Assembly: GCA_022843585.1 (NCBI GenBank)
Contig: JALHNJ010000013.1
Location: 1 to 64,000 of the forward strand
Length of the DNA stretch: 64,000 bases
Direction: 5' to 3'
Origin: Chitinophagaceae bacterium
GTDB taxonomy: Bacteria; Bacteroidota; Bacteroidia; Chitinophagales; Chitinophagaceae
Shown here: piece after piece, positions 35,408-45,309 of the stretch
How positions within the stretch are numbered: position 1 is the stretch's first letter
Layout: each line of letters starts with the position of its first letter
Notes under the pieces: generated by a model
Told to the model about the DNA's origin: nothing
The model's database searches: none
Seen by the model: the letters and a program-made list of their open reading frames with translations, nothing else
Position numbers and translations under genes: made by a program

Positions 35408-38400
35408 ATGATTCGAAAAATTTCTATTGTTATTACACTTTTCATGATTGGATATTACGGCTATTCTCAATCTGGAGCATATGTTCCAAAAGTAATTCCT
35501 CCTTCTCCTGATGCTGCAAGCCTTGGTAAGTTTGGAGAATTTCCAGTTGGGAAATATACAGGATCTGCGAGTATAAGTATTCCAATTTATACGATAAGTT
35601 CAGGTGGAATTGAAATACCTATTTCCTTAGGTTACAATGCAAGCGGCATTAAGGCAGAAGAACAATCAAGTTGGGTCGGACTGGGTTGGTCATTAAACGC
35701 CGGCGGTGCTATTGCTATCAGTACAGTAGGCTTATCTGATTTTAGACCGAGTTCCGGTTTACTAAATCACAGCTATGATCTAACAACGTTTCCTGCTTTG
35801 TCCGAACAAGCAAAAAAGGATTTGGTCACACTTATTAATATGGGCTCTTTGGATGTTGATCCTGATATCTATAATTACAATATAAATGGAAATGCAGGCA
35901 GATTCTTAATTGATAAAGCAACCATGCAGGCTATTACTATTCCCAAAAGTGATTTGCAAATTAACTTACCGGGTACTAACCCTGGCAATGATTGGGAAAT
36001 CCTGGATGCAAAGGGCAACAAATTTATTTTTAATAAGAGAGAAATTTCTGTAGCTGATGACAGGGTCGGCAATGTACATTCTTTTAATTCTACTTATTAC
36101 CTGACAAAGATCATTACGACTACTAATGAAGAAATTTTATTCAATTATCAAAGCTACACCAATCTATATTATATACGTAATACCAGCACCAAAGATTATA
36201 TTGATCCTTTGAATATAAGTAACCCTGAGCCAGATTGTATGCAGCCGTATAAGGAAAACTATTCTCTTATGGAAATCCAGGGGTTCAGGATAGAGTCTAT
36301 TATATGGGATGGAGGGAAAGCATTATTCAAGAAAAATCTTACTAGCAGGGAGGATATGCTGAATGACTATAGTCTCCAGGTAATCGAAATTTACGACAAA
36401 CAAAATGTTCTGCTAAAAAAGTTTAATCTTGCTCATGATTATTTTGGCGGTGTAGGGGGCGAAAACTTTTCTACTTTTTTGACAAGCCAGATGCCAAATA
36501 AAAGACTGCGGTTGCTGAATGTTACTGAGTCTGATCCCGCAAATAATAGTTTAAATCCTTATAGTTTTGAGTATCATGAAAATGTTCCCTACTATTTTAC
36601 AAGGGCGCAGGATCTTTGGGGTTATTATAATGGATCTAGTTCGAATACGACATTATTGCCGAAATTAAGCCAGACCCTTGGAGATGCAAATCGCAAAGTG
36701 AATGAAGTTGCAGCCAAAGGTGGGTCCCTCAAGAAGATAACCTATCCAACTAAAGGGTTTACGGAATTTAACTATGAATCCAATGATGCCCTGGTTCCTG
36801 CTTCACTATATTACAATTATGAGGAGCCCGTTCACTCACCTACAATTGAGCCTTCTAATGTCACAGCTTACCTTGGAGCCGGACAGAATTTTACAAACCT
36901 GGCTGTGCCTGTATCTGTAACTGGTACTGATTTATTAAAAAAGTTTACCTATACAATCACTTATCCATCTTCCATTAATTGTCCAGGTACGAATCGCGAC
37001 TGCACCGGTAATTTAGAAATACAATTAATTTCATCCGACAATCAACACTTTATTGATTTAATAGCTGCAGGCACATTCGTAAATGGCGTTTCTTCCGGTG
37101 AGATATGGTTACAGGCTGGAAAAACTTATACGCTATCAAAATATGGAAGTGGTATTAATAATAATACAACCTGCCAAGTTATTGGTAAAGCGAACCCCCA
37201 AATTTTTATGGTTAACGCAGCACCCTATATTAATGTAAAGACCGGAGGTTTAAGAATTGCCTCTATCGTATCCAATGCGGGTGTTGGTCCGTCGACCACA
37301 AAAAAATATTTTTATCATGCAAACGTACAAGCCCCTGAAAGTGAAAAATTGCTGCAGCCCTCCTCGGGTTCACTTTCTTCTTTTCCTGTTTTTAGCTACC
37401 AGACCGTAACGGTTGGAGTAAACTACCTGTGTTCCAAATTTATAATGTCAGCTAATTCAATGGCTCCATTGGCTGTTAATGGAGGAAGTACGACTGGTTA
37501 TAAATTTTGCCAGGAAGTAGCGTTTTCTCCAACGGAACAACAAAAAACCATAACAGAATTCTTATCAAATAGTGATTTCCAGGATTCTTATAGTTACTCT
37601 TATCCTTTTGTAAACGAACAGTCCCGGGATTACCTGAGAGGTCATGTTTTACATGAAGAGAAATATAAAATGAATGGCGCATCTTTTCAAATCGTTTCAA
37701 AAGAATCTAATACTTATAACTATGTGGAACCATCTTACAGAAGTATTGTTGGATGCAAAAACGGTTGTATTGATTTTCTAAAGATTTATGGAGGTGTTAG
37801 TGATTGCCAGAACTTTATTTTTAAAAATTATAGGATTGCTACCAAATGGTTTTATAAAAACTCTACTGAAAGTAAGGTTTACAACAATGGCATTTTAGCA
37901 CTCACCAATTTGACTAATTATTTTTATGATAATGACCAGCATTTACAATTAACAAGGACTGAAACCATCAATAGCCAGGGTAATCAAATCCGGACAACCT
38001 TAAAATACCCAGCTGACTTTGTAGCCAGTCCCGGAAATCCTGCGAATGTTTATAACAGTATGGTGAATAAACACCAGATCGGTGAAGTTATAGAAGAAGT
38101 AAAGACAAATATTTCTGCAAACAAGGAATTACAGCGTGTTAAAACTAACTATTGGGAATTTAACGGCGGGCAACAAATTGAACCTATTTCCATTCAAAAA
38201 AGTATAAATAATGCAAATTTGGAGACCGAGATTCAATTCAATGCTTATGATGCAAAAGGAAATCTTATTGAATATGTGGCAAAGGATGGAATAGTTCACT
38301 CGATCTTGTGGGGTTACGGTGATATTTATCCGGTAGCAAAAATTGTCAATAAGAGCTACACAGATGCTATTACACAGAGTGGAATAAATCTTTCGATCGT

Positions 38401-39076
38401 CAATAATCCGACTAGTGAAACTGCACTTAGAACTGAACTTGACAAATTACGATTGCTTCCCGGGGTAATTGTGACCAGTTTTACCTATAAACCATTGATT
38501 GGTATTAGTAGCCAGTCCGACGCGAATAACATCACTACCTATTATGAATATGATGCTTTCGGCAGACTTTCGATCATCCGTGACAAGGATAATAATATCC
38601 TGAAGAAAATTTGTTACAACTATTCCGGTCAAGCAGAGACGTGTCCGATAGATAATAGCTGTAGTCCAAACTGGCAAAATACTTCCACGGCGCTTCGTTG
38701 TCAGGTTGTCAATAATGTAAATACCGGCTACCAGGAACAAGAGCAATCGGATCTTAATAATTGTAATCCCGGCAACACCATACGATGGGTAGTTGCAGGG
38801 TATAATCCGGCAGCTTGTCCATTACCCTCCAGTTGTAATAGTTCAAATTGTGTCGGTGATAATAAAAAATGTGTCAATGGTGTTTGTGAAACTGGGGTAT
38901 TAAAAATTATTAGCACAAGGAGACAAAAGGTGACCGGACAGCCTGATGAGAATGGTATGATTCCGTGGTGGTGGCAATATTACTGTACCTCCGCCTATTG
39001 CTTTAGCGATGGAACCTATGTAGGTGCTTATGAATATCCGACCAGCGGATTCTGTACTCCACAAATTTGTAATTAA
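35408..39076 (+). CDS. Secreted RHS/YD-repeat-type protein
   Basis: 1222 aa with a signal peptide ('MIRKISIVITLFMIGYYGYS'). The N-terminal 'GKFGEFPVGKYTGSASISIP' and 'SWVGLGWSLNAGGAI' segment is the SpvB/RHS-shell entry motif seen in secreted Bacteroidota RHS proteins. A YD repeat ('TYYEYDAFGRLSIIRDKDN') appears near residue ~1040, and the C-terminus is cysteine-rich ('CPIDNSCSPNW', 'CNSSNCVGDNKKCVNG'). No core 'DPxG' boundary is seen in it. It probably forms the companion shell for the larger RHS protein at 39618, with which it shares strand and spacing. Confidence 0.8.
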   Translation: MIRKISIVITLFMIGYYGYSQSGAYVPKVIPPSPDAASLGKFGEFPVGKYTGSASISIPIYTISSGGIEIPISLGYNASGIKAEEQSSWVGLGWSLNAGGAIAISTVGLSDFRPSSGLLNHSYDLTTFPALSEQAKKDLVTLINMGSLDVDPDIYNYNINGNAGRFLIDKATMQAITIPKSDLQINLPGTNPGNDWEILDAKGNKFIFNKREISVADDRVGNVHSFNSTYYLTKIITTTNEEILFNYQSYTNLYYIRNTSTKDYIDPLNISNPEPDCMQPYKENYSLMEIQGFRIESIIWDGGKALFKKNLTSREDMLNDYSLQVIEIYDKQNVLLKKFNLAHDYFGGVGGENFSTFLTSQMPNKRLRLLNVTESDPANNSLNPYSFEYHENVPYYFTRAQDLWGYYNGSSSNTTLLPKLSQTLGDANRKVNEVAAKGGSLKKITYPTKGFTEFNYESNDALVPASLYYNYEEPVHSPTIEPSNVTAYLGAGQNFTNLAVPVSVTGTDLLKKFTYTITYPSSINCPGTNRDCTGNLEIQLISSDNQHFIDLIAAGTFVNGVSSGEIWLQAGKTYTLSKYGSGINNNTTCQVIGKANPQIFMVNAAPYINVKTGGLRIASIVSNAGVGPSTTKKYFYHANVQAPESEKLLQPSSGSLSSFPVFSYQTVTVGVNYLCSKFIMSANSMAPLAVNGGSTTGYKFCQEVAFSPTEQQKTITEFLSNSDFQDSYSYSYPFVNEQSRDYLRGHVLHEEKYKMNGASFQIVSKESNTYNYVEPSYRSIVGCKNGCIDFLKIYGGVSDCQNFIFKNYRIATKWFYKNSTESKVYNNGILALTNLTNYFYDNDQHLQLTRTETINSQGNQIRTTLKYPADFVASPGNPANVYNSMVNKHQIGEVIEEVKTNISANKELQRVKTNYWEFNGGQQIEPISIQKSINNANLETEIQFNAYDAKGNLIEYVAKDGIVHSILWGYGDIYPVAKIVNKSYTDAITQSGINLSIVNNPTSETALRTELDKLRLLPGVIVTSFTYKPLIGISSQSDANNITTYYEYDAFGRLSIIRDKDNNILKKICYNYSGQAETCPIDNSCSPNWQNTSTALRCQVVNNVNTGYQEQEQSDLNNCNPGNTIRWVVAGYNPAACPLPSSCNSSNCVGDNKKCVNGVCETGVLKIISTRRQKVTGQPDENGMIPWWWQYYCTSAYCFSDGTYVGAYEYPTSGFCTPQICN

Positions 39077-39089
39077 GAAAAATAAAATT

Positions 39090-39602
39090 ATGTTGAATAT
39101 CATTTTAGGAATAGCGATGTTGTTGCAGACAAGTATCTATTCATTCAGTATAACAAATACGGAAGGCACAACTATCCCATTGTCTCAATACGAGGGCAAA
39201 AAGATCATGTTGGTCAATATAGCCACGGGGAGTGAACGAGTTAGCCAACTTTCGGGTTTGCAGCAATTACACCAGCAGTATGGAGACAGCCTTGTTATCA
39301 TAGCTTTCCCTTCCAACAGTTTTGGTCATGAAGCAAGATCGAATGCAGACATAAAACAGTTTTGCCAGGCCAACTACAATGCAGGTTTTATCATTGCTGC
39401 AAAAGATGTTGTCACCGGCCCGACTGCGCAGCCGGTGTATAGCTGGCTGGGAAACGCAACAGCGAATGGTGCCACTGCCATTTCGCTTGCCAATGATTTT
39501 CAAAAAATATTACTGGATAAATATGGTGATATCATCGGTGTGTATGCCCCTACGGTCAGCCCAACGGATAATAGTATCATCAATGCCATCACCGGTAACT
39601 AA
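39090..39602 (+). CDS. Glutathione-peroxidase-like protein lacking the catalytic cysteine
   Basis: 170 aa from the ATG at 39090, which sits before a hydrophobic signal ('MLNIILGIAMLLQTSIYSFS'). The fold matches GPx: 'LSQYEGKKIMLVNIATGSER' aligns with the family's 'N-V-A-S-x-C-G', followed by 'LSGLQQLHQQYGDSLVIIAF' and 'FPSNSFGHEA'. The peroxidatic Cys/Sec position is Ser here and the partner Gln of 'FPxNQF' is also Ser, so peroxidase activity is unlikely. It is embedded between the two RHS genes (13 and 15 bp gaps), so it likely serves that locus, perhaps as a structural or chaperone-like protein. Confidence 0.72.
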   Translation: MLNIILGIAMLLQTSIYSFSITNTEGTTIPLSQYEGKKIMLVNIATGSERVSQLSGLQQLHQQYGDSLVIIAFPSNSFGHEARSNADIKQFCQANYNAGFIIAAKDVVTGPTAQPVYSWLGNATANGATAISLANDFQKILLDKYGDIIGVYAPTVSPTDNSIINAITGN

Positions 39603-39617
39603 AACTAATGACTTCGT

Positions 39618-42600
39618 ATGCAAAGTAAAATAATTTATTTTTTCAGTACGGCCCTGTTGCTTTTATCCTTCAATGGCTCGGCGCAGCGGACTGTTCCGGC
39701 AAATTACACCAGTGGTATACCCATCAATTATATCCGCACCTGGGATGCTGCTGCACCTGAGCAGAGTGCCACTAATCTTGTACTAAGGCCCACGAAAGAT
39801 GTAAAGGTAGCCACGCAATATTTGGATGGACTGGGCAGACCTTTGCAAACTGTTGTCAAGCATGGTTCGCTGGAAACAAGCAGCCACATAAAAAAAGATG
39901 TTGTATCCCCGGTCGAGTATGATGCGTTCGGCAGAGAGTCATTTAAATATTTACCCTTTGTTTCCGGCACTGCTGATGGTTCTTTTAAAATGGATCCCTT
40001 CCAGCAGCAGGCGACATTTATGGCGGCGCAGTATGGCGCACAGAGTGAAACTTATTTTTATAGCCAAACCAATTTTGAAGCGAGCCCGTTGAACCGTGCT
40101 GAAAAAACAATGGCTGCGGGTAATAGCTGGATTGGAAGCAACCGGGGAGTAGCGATAAAGAATTGGGTAAACACTGCGGATGATGCCGTGAGAGTTTGGA
40201 GTGTAACCGATAATCCTGGGGGATTTGGTGTCTATTTTCTTAATGCGACTTATAACGGAGGGATTTATCCTGCGGGAACATTATTTAAGAATGTATCGGT
40301 GGATGAACATGGAAAGCAGGTTATTGAATTTAAGGATAAGGATGGCAAAGTAATCTTAAAAAAAGTACAAATTGGTACATCCCTAGCTGTGGAAGATGAT
40401 GGAAGCGGCAGGGGACACACAGATTGGCTAAATACCTATTATATCTATGACGACCTCAATAACCTTCGGTGTGTTATACAACCAGAGGGCGTAAAAGCAG
40501 TTTTACCCACAGGTACATTTGTTGGAAATGTATTAAGCGAACAATGTTTCCGCTATGAATATGATGCAAGAGGTCGTATGATCATGAAAAAAGTACCTGG
40601 CGCGGGTGAAGTATTTATGGTGTATGACTTTAAAGATAGATTAGTGATGACGCAGGATGCAACTATGAGAAATAGCAACCCTGTAAAATGGATGGTGACA
40701 AAATACGATGAATTAAACAGACCTTATGAAACTGGTTTGTGGGAGAATAATACTCCCTTTGCTACACATTTGTTCTCGGCTTACAACAGCAATAATTATC
40801 CCACAGCTTCCTCAAACTATGAATTGTTAACTTTATCTCACTACGATAATTATATTGGATTACCAGCTGGGCTCTATTCTAGTTATCTCACCAACTGGAA
40901 TAGCCATTTTGCGTCAACCAATAATTTGCAATCACCATACCCACAAATGCCGATTCAGAGTACTGCGGTAAAAGGGATGCTAACATGGACCAAGGTGAAG
41001 ATATTGGGCAGCAACCCGGCAGCCTATATCTCTTCCGTTTCTATTTATGATGATAAGAGCAGGGTGATACAGGTGCAAACGATCAATAGCACCGGCGGAC
41101 TGGATGTAGCGACCACGCAATATAGCTGGGCAGGACAACCATTAACCACCGTACAGAAACAACAGAAGAGTGGGAGCAATCCACAGGAGTTGGTGGTCAT
41201 TAATAAAATGGAATACGATGACCTGGGTCGGGTGTTGAACGTTAAGAAAACGATCAACAGCACGATCAACAGTGTAGCGGTCAATAAAGCAGAGCAACTG
41301 ATCGTACAAAATGAATATGATAAGCTCGGGCAATTAAAGGTTAAAAAGCTTGGTGCCAATAACCTTGAAACACTTATTTACGATTATAATATCCGTGGTT
41401 GGATCCTTGGTGCTAATAGGAATTATTTAGCAGTTGCAGGGCAATCGGGCACGACAAAATTTGGTTTTGAGTTGGGATATGATAAACAATCCAATGCAGC
41501 TAATGCCAATTTTGCGGCAGCCCAGTTTAATGGAAATATCACCGGTATGGTTTGGAAAAGTGATGGTGATGATGTTAGAAGAAAATATGATTTTGCCTAT
41601 GATGCGGCTAACCGCTTACTGAAAGGGGAATTTAATCAGGATAACGGAGGCAATAGCTGGAATAATTATACTATTAACTATAGTATGCAAATGGGGGACG
41701 GTACTGATCCAACAAGTGCATATGACGCCAACGGGAACATCCTCGGCATGATCCAATACGGATGGAAACTGGGAGGCAATCCGACTATCCCGATTGATAA
41801 TATGCGTTACACTTATAATGACGGAAGTAATAAATTAAAAAGTGTTACAGATTTTACTAATGATCCACAGACAAAGCTGGGTGATTTTAAAACAAATAAT
41901 ACGCATCCGCAATTTATTACCAAGTCTGCATTAACCGGTTCGAGTTTGCCGACACAGTTTTCTGCTATCACCGACTACAGTTATGACGTCAATGGGAACC
42001 TGGTAGTAGATAATAATAAAGATATCAGCAGTATCAGCTATAACCACCTTAACTTACCGCAGCATATAACTATTGCCAATAATAAAGGGACAATAAGTTA
42101 CCTCTATGATGCAGCAGGTAATAAACTTAAAAAGGTAACTACTGAAAACGCTAACGCCGGCAATGGCAATATAAATACCAGCACTACCACACTTTACATA
42201 GGAGGTTTTATTTACGAGAGCAAAACCGATAACAACCCAACAACTACAGATTACACAGACAAGTTGCAATCTTTCGGACATGAGGAAGGGCGCACAAGAG
42301 CCTTATATAATCATGCTTCCAATTTAAACCAGGTCACAGGATTTGCCTATGATTATATGCTAAAAGACCATTTGGGTAATGTGCGGATGGTATTAACTGA
42401 AGAGCAAAAGCAAGATATTTATCCGGCCGCCACCTTAGAAGATGCAATCCATAATGATGGAACGGCCATTTCTATTGAAGATGATTTTTACACGATCAAT
42501 GCAGGAAATGTGGTGGTGCAGAATAATATTCCCGCCTATCAAAATAATAATGGTAACCCACCTTATAACAATAATACTCACAGTAATGTCACTGCAAACA

Positions 42601-44036
42601 GTAATAAGGTTTATCAATTAAACGCTACCAATAATACCATTCAAAACAAGACAGGATTAGGTATCGTTTTAAAAGTTATGGCCGGAGATAATATCAGTAT
42701 CTACGGAAAGTCTTATCATAAAAAACCCGGAGGAGGATACACCAACGTTGTAAACAATCTTTTAGTTGCCGATCTAATCAATGCATTTGCGGGTAATTCA
42801 ATCATAGGTGGGCATGGAGTAACAGGGTCACAAATTTCAGGGCAGACGGGATTTCCAACAAGCATGTCAGGATTGATAGGAAATCAACCCGCACAAAATG
42901 GAGACCGTCTGAAAGCTGCCATCAACTGGATCATCCTGGATGAACAGTTTAAGTATGTAAACGGTGGATTCGATATGGTGGGTATTGATGCAAGCGGCGC
43001 AGGGGTATTAAAAGTACATGACCTTAGTACGATCCCTTCAATCTCAATTCCCAAAAATGGGTACATTTATGTGTATTGCAGCAATGAAAGCCAGTACAAT
43101 GTGTTCTTTGATAACTTGCAGGTGATTCATGATAGAGGTGCGTTATTGGAGGAGACGCATTATTATCCATTCGGGTTAGAACAGGCTGGTATTAGTCCGA
43201 AAGCATTAAATAATGCACCTGAAAATAAATACAAGTATAATGGAATAGAGAAGGAAAATGCTTTTGAAATTGGAATCTATGATGCGCAGTTAAGGGAATT
43301 AGATGGACAAACAGGTAGATGGTGGCAGGTAGATCCGAAGACGGAAAGTATGGAAATGTGGAGTCCTTATGCTTCTAATTATAACAATCCAATATTATAT
43401 ATTGACCCACTAGGAGATGAGCCAGAAGGTTGTTGCGGAGGAATTTGGGGCGCTATTAAGAGTGGAGTTAAGTGGATAAATAACAATTTAAATCCTCTTG
43501 TTCCTTTGGCAGAAGTTATTACTGGAAAAAGCTTAGATAGCGATTTTACGGAAAACAAACCACGGTTAGAATCAGGTGTACAGTTAGGAACATTTTTAGT
43601 ACCCACTGCAAAAGTCGAAACTATTATTGTTAATGAAGTAAAGAATATTGTAGTAACTCAGGTAGAGAAACAAATAGTAAAAAATGCAGAAACTTCATTA
43701 AGTAGGAAAGGTGCATTAAGTGAGATTAAAAAAGATGTGGGAATTTCTAAATCACAGCATCCAGATAAATTAGCAAACGGCAAACAATTTGAAAAAGTTC
43801 CGATGACAAACAGAAATGGAAAGTCAATTTTAGATAATGATGGTAAACCAGTTATGACTAGAGAATATACATATACCAAGCCTGATGGAACTAAGTTAAA
43901 GGTCCAAGATCATTCGGCAGGACATCCTCAATTTGGAAAAAACAATCCCGGCCCACATTTTAATGTTAGGCCAACAACTAATACACGGACAGGAACAATC
44001 CCCGGTACAAAAGAGCATTATCAATTTCATTTATAA
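39618..44036 (+). CDS. DUF6443/RHS polymorphic toxin with Tox-SHH-like C-terminal nuclease
   Basis: 1472 aa. Signal peptide, then a DUF6443-type start ('NYIRTWDAAAPEQSATNLV', 'TQYLDGLGRPLQTVVKHGS'), many YD repeats, and the RHS-core end ('GALLEETHYYPFGLEQAGI', 'YDAQLRELDGQTGRWWQVDP', 'NPILYIDPLGDEP', ~residue 1266). The last ~205 residues are the variable toxin. They carry 'SQHPDKLANGKQFEKVPM', 'PDGTKLKVQDHSAGHPQFG' and 'PGPHFNVRP', the Ser-His-His pattern of the Tox-SHH (HNH/EndoVII-like) nuclease family. The tail is richer in A+T than the body, as expected for swapped toxin modules. The matching immunity gene follows after 8 bp. Confidence 0.88.
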   Translation: MQSKIIYFFSTALLLLSFNGSAQRTVPANYTSGIPINYIRTWDAAAPEQSATNLVLRPTKDVKVATQYLDGLGRPLQTVVKHGSLETSSHIKKDVVSPVEYDAFGRESFKYLPFVSGTADGSFKMDPFQQQATFMAAQYGAQSETYFYSQTNFEASPLNRAEKTMAAGNSWIGSNRGVAIKNWVNTADDAVRVWSVTDNPGGFGVYFLNATYNGGIYPAGTLFKNVSVDEHGKQVIEFKDKDGKVILKKVQIGTSLAVEDDGSGRGHTDWLNTYYIYDDLNNLRCVIQPEGVKAVLPTGTFVGNVLSEQCFRYEYDARGRMIMKKVPGAGEVFMVYDFKDRLVMTQDATMRNSNPVKWMVTKYDELNRPYETGLWENNTPFATHLFSAYNSNNYPTASSNYELLTLSHYDNYIGLPAGLYSSYLTNWNSHFASTNNLQSPYPQMPIQSTAVKGMLTWTKVKILGSNPAAYISSVSIYDDKSRVIQVQTINSTGGLDVATTQYSWAGQPLTTVQKQQKSGSNPQELVVINKMEYDDLGRVLNVKKTINSTINSVAVNKAEQLIVQNEYDKLGQLKVKKLGANNLETLIYDYNIRGWILGANRNYLAVAGQSGTTKFGFELGYDKQSNAANANFAAAQFNGNITGMVWKSDGDDVRRKYDFAYDAANRLLKGEFNQDNGGNSWNNYTINYSMQMGDGTDPTSAYDANGNILGMIQYGWKLGGNPTIPIDNMRYTYNDGSNKLKSVTDFTNDPQTKLGDFKTNNTHPQFITKSALTGSSLPTQFSAITDYSYDVNGNLVVDNNKDISSISYNHLNLPQHITIANNKGTISYLYDAAGNKLKKVTTENANAGNGNINTSTTTLYIGGFIYESKTDNNPTTTDYTDKLQSFGHEEGRTRALYNHASNLNQVTGFAYDYMLKDHLGNVRMVLTEEQKQDIYPAATLEDAIHNDGTAISIEDDFYTINAGNVVVQNNIPAYQNNNGNPPYNNNTHSNVTANSNKVYQLNATNNTIQNKTGLGIVLKVMAGDNISIYGKSYHKKPGGGYTNVVNNLLVADLINAFAGNSIIGGHGVTGSQISGQTGFPTSMSGLIGNQPAQNGDRLKAAINWIILDEQFKYVNGGFDMVGIDASGAGVLKVHDLSTIPSISIPKNGYIYVYCSNESQYNVFFDNLQVIHDRGALLEETHYYPFGLEQAGISPKALNNAPENKYKYNGIEKENAFEIGIYDAQLRELDGQTGRWWQVDPKTESMEMWSPYASNYNNPILYIDPLGDEPEGCCGGIWGAIKSGVKWINNNLNPLVPLAEVITGKSLDSDFTENKPRLESGVQLGTFLVPTAKVETIIVNEVKNIVVTQVEKQIVKNAETSLSRKGALSEIKKDVGISKSQHPDKLANGKQFEKVPMTNRNGKSILDNDGKPVMTREYTYTKPDGTKLKVQDHSAGHPQFGKNNPGPHFNVRPTTNTRTGTIPGTKEHYQFHL

Positions 44037-44044
44037 AAAATTAT

Positions 44045-44467
44045 ATGTGGTTATCTTATACAGAAAATCCTAAAATAGTAGAAGCTATTTACAAAGAGAA
44101 CATTCCTCTGTTAGAAAATATCTTATTGCAAGAAATGAAAATTGTTTATGGAGAAGATATTCAGTGTTTTTTGAGATTTGATTTAAAAGTATTGCCGAAG
44201 CCTATGCCGACAAAGTGGTCATTAAAAAATGTTGATACAATACAGGTTGACTTTGCTTTAATTTCTGCAGAAATTATCTTGTTTAATACAAATGAATGTA
44301 GTCGTATTGGAAATTTAGACATTCGCTTTGAAAATGGACTTAAGAAGATGACTTTTACTGTAAATAAAAAGGATATTTTTATTATAACTTGTAAATGGAT
44401 TAATATTCGTTCTTTAAGTGGGTATTTGCAAGAAAAAATGAATAGTTTTAATACTGATTCGGAATGA
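44045..44467 (+). CDS. Imm50-like immunity protein
   Basis: 140 aa, no signal peptide, AT-rich like the toxin tail. 'NIPLLENILLQEMKIVYGED' and 'LRFDLKVLPKPMPTKWSLKN', then 'DTIQVDFALISAEIIL', follow the Imm50 pattern, with the 'P-x-K-W' centre. It starts 8 bp after the toxin stop, the standard place for a cognate immunity gene, and should bind and inhibit the nuclease tail in the cytoplasm. The family call is from memory of the pattern; the position supports it. Confidence 0.72.
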   Translation: MWLSYTENPKIVEAIYKENIPLLENILLQEMKIVYGEDIQCFLRFDLKVLPKPMPTKWSLKNVDTIQVDFALISAEIILFNTNECSRIGNLDIRFENGLKKMTFTVNKKDIFIITCKWINIRSLSGYLQEKMNSFNTDSE

Positions 44468-44632
44468 AATTGCATTTTATTCTTTTTTGCACCCTTTTTC
44501 TTTAGTGGTCAATAAATAAAAAAAAATCCTTCCCAGTTGAGTTTCCCCTTGTTGGTAGCATGTTGAATAAATAGAAAGAAGTTGAAAGGTTGTACATCGT
44601 TTGCAACGATGGAGTGAAAACAATATAATCAA

Positions 44633-44666
44633 AAACAACAAAGCCCCGTGAGGGGCTTTGTTGTTT
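44633..44666. terminator. Strong bidirectional terminator after the toxin/immunity pair
   Basis: AACAACAAAGCCCC and GGGGCTTTGTTGTT form a perfect 14-bp stem with a GTGA loop. It has A runs on one side and T runs within the other arm. It lies ~170 bp after the immunity gene and at the end of the decayed minus-strand gene. Confidence 0.85.
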
Positions 44667-45020
44667 AATGCATAGTTGCTATAAAATCTTTAAAACTTTT
44701 TTTAGAAACGATGGTATCCATAAGTCGAAAGACCATTGCTTTATCATCGGGTTCAAGTTCATTAATGAGTCGTAGTTGTTTGAGACTGGTTTAATCTACT
44801 ATATTTTTTCGGTAAGCAGTTTGCTTTTAAAGTTTACGAGTTGGACTATAGTCATACCAAATGCTTTGCCAATTTACTCAGGTCGGTAACAGAAAGTTCC
44901 CGTTCTCGGGCTTCCACTTTAGAGTAGGTGGAACGGTGCATGTTTATACGGGCCGCAAACTGCTGCTGGGTAATATTTTTTGCTCTCTTATTTTACGGAT
45001 AATCTTACCGATACTCACAC
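44665..45020 (-). pseudogene. Decayed XRE-family helix-turn-helix regulator
   Basis: Reading the minus strand, pieces of a small HTH regulator lie in order but in broken frames. 'GKIIRKIREQK' is in one frame; 'NITQQQFAARINMHRSTYSK' with 'VEARERELSVTDLSKLAKHL' is in another and then hits a stop. Further on, 'LKQLRLINELEPDDKAM', 'VFRLMDTIVSKKSFKDF' leads to the final stop at 44665-44667. One frameshift near 44975 and a stop near 44857 separate them. The C-terminal 'EPDDKAxVFRLMD' helix is typical of short Bacteroidota XRE regulators. It is non-functional as it stands. Confidence 0.6.
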
Positions 45021-45046
45021 ATACGGCCGCATTTGACAATGTAAAA

Positions 45047-45280
45047 TCAAGTCAAAGCAATAATAATAAGAAATACTCCAACTAAATCTAAAATCCAGGC
45101 AATAAGTCTTCCAAATCTTTAAGTGAATGGTATCAACTTGCTTCTTTCGTAGTTCTTAAATACTTCTGTACCGGTGATAGTTCTTCTCTTAAACTTTCGG
45201 CGAGAAATAATATAGTTTAATACAATTCCTGTTTTAAGCGCAAAGGCTCCTGCTATCTGGGTAGTCTGCATTGCGTCCAT
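45047..45280 (-). pseudogene. Small membrane-protein gene interrupted by an in-frame stop
   Basis: From the ATG complementary to 45278-45280 the frame reads 'MDAMQTTQIAGAFALKTGI', then 'YIISRRKFKRRTITGTEV' and 'FKNYERSKLIPFT', then TAA (45119-45121). It continues in the same frame as 'RFGRLIAWILDLVGVFLIII' to a TGA at 45047. The 'YIIxRRxFxRRxxxGxExFxxY' core followed by a late membrane helix is a common small Bacteroidota protein type of unknown function, so the internal TAA has probably truncated a once longer gene. A 53-aa product could still be made. Confidence 0.5.
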
Positions 45281-45309
45281 CACCTTGTTTTTTTAGTGAA
45301 AAAGTGATT

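Noticed and set aside
39024-39089. Upstream ATG of the GPx-like frame
   Set aside because: It lies inside the RHS-like gene's 3' end and would put 22 non-signal residues before the hydrophobic signal.
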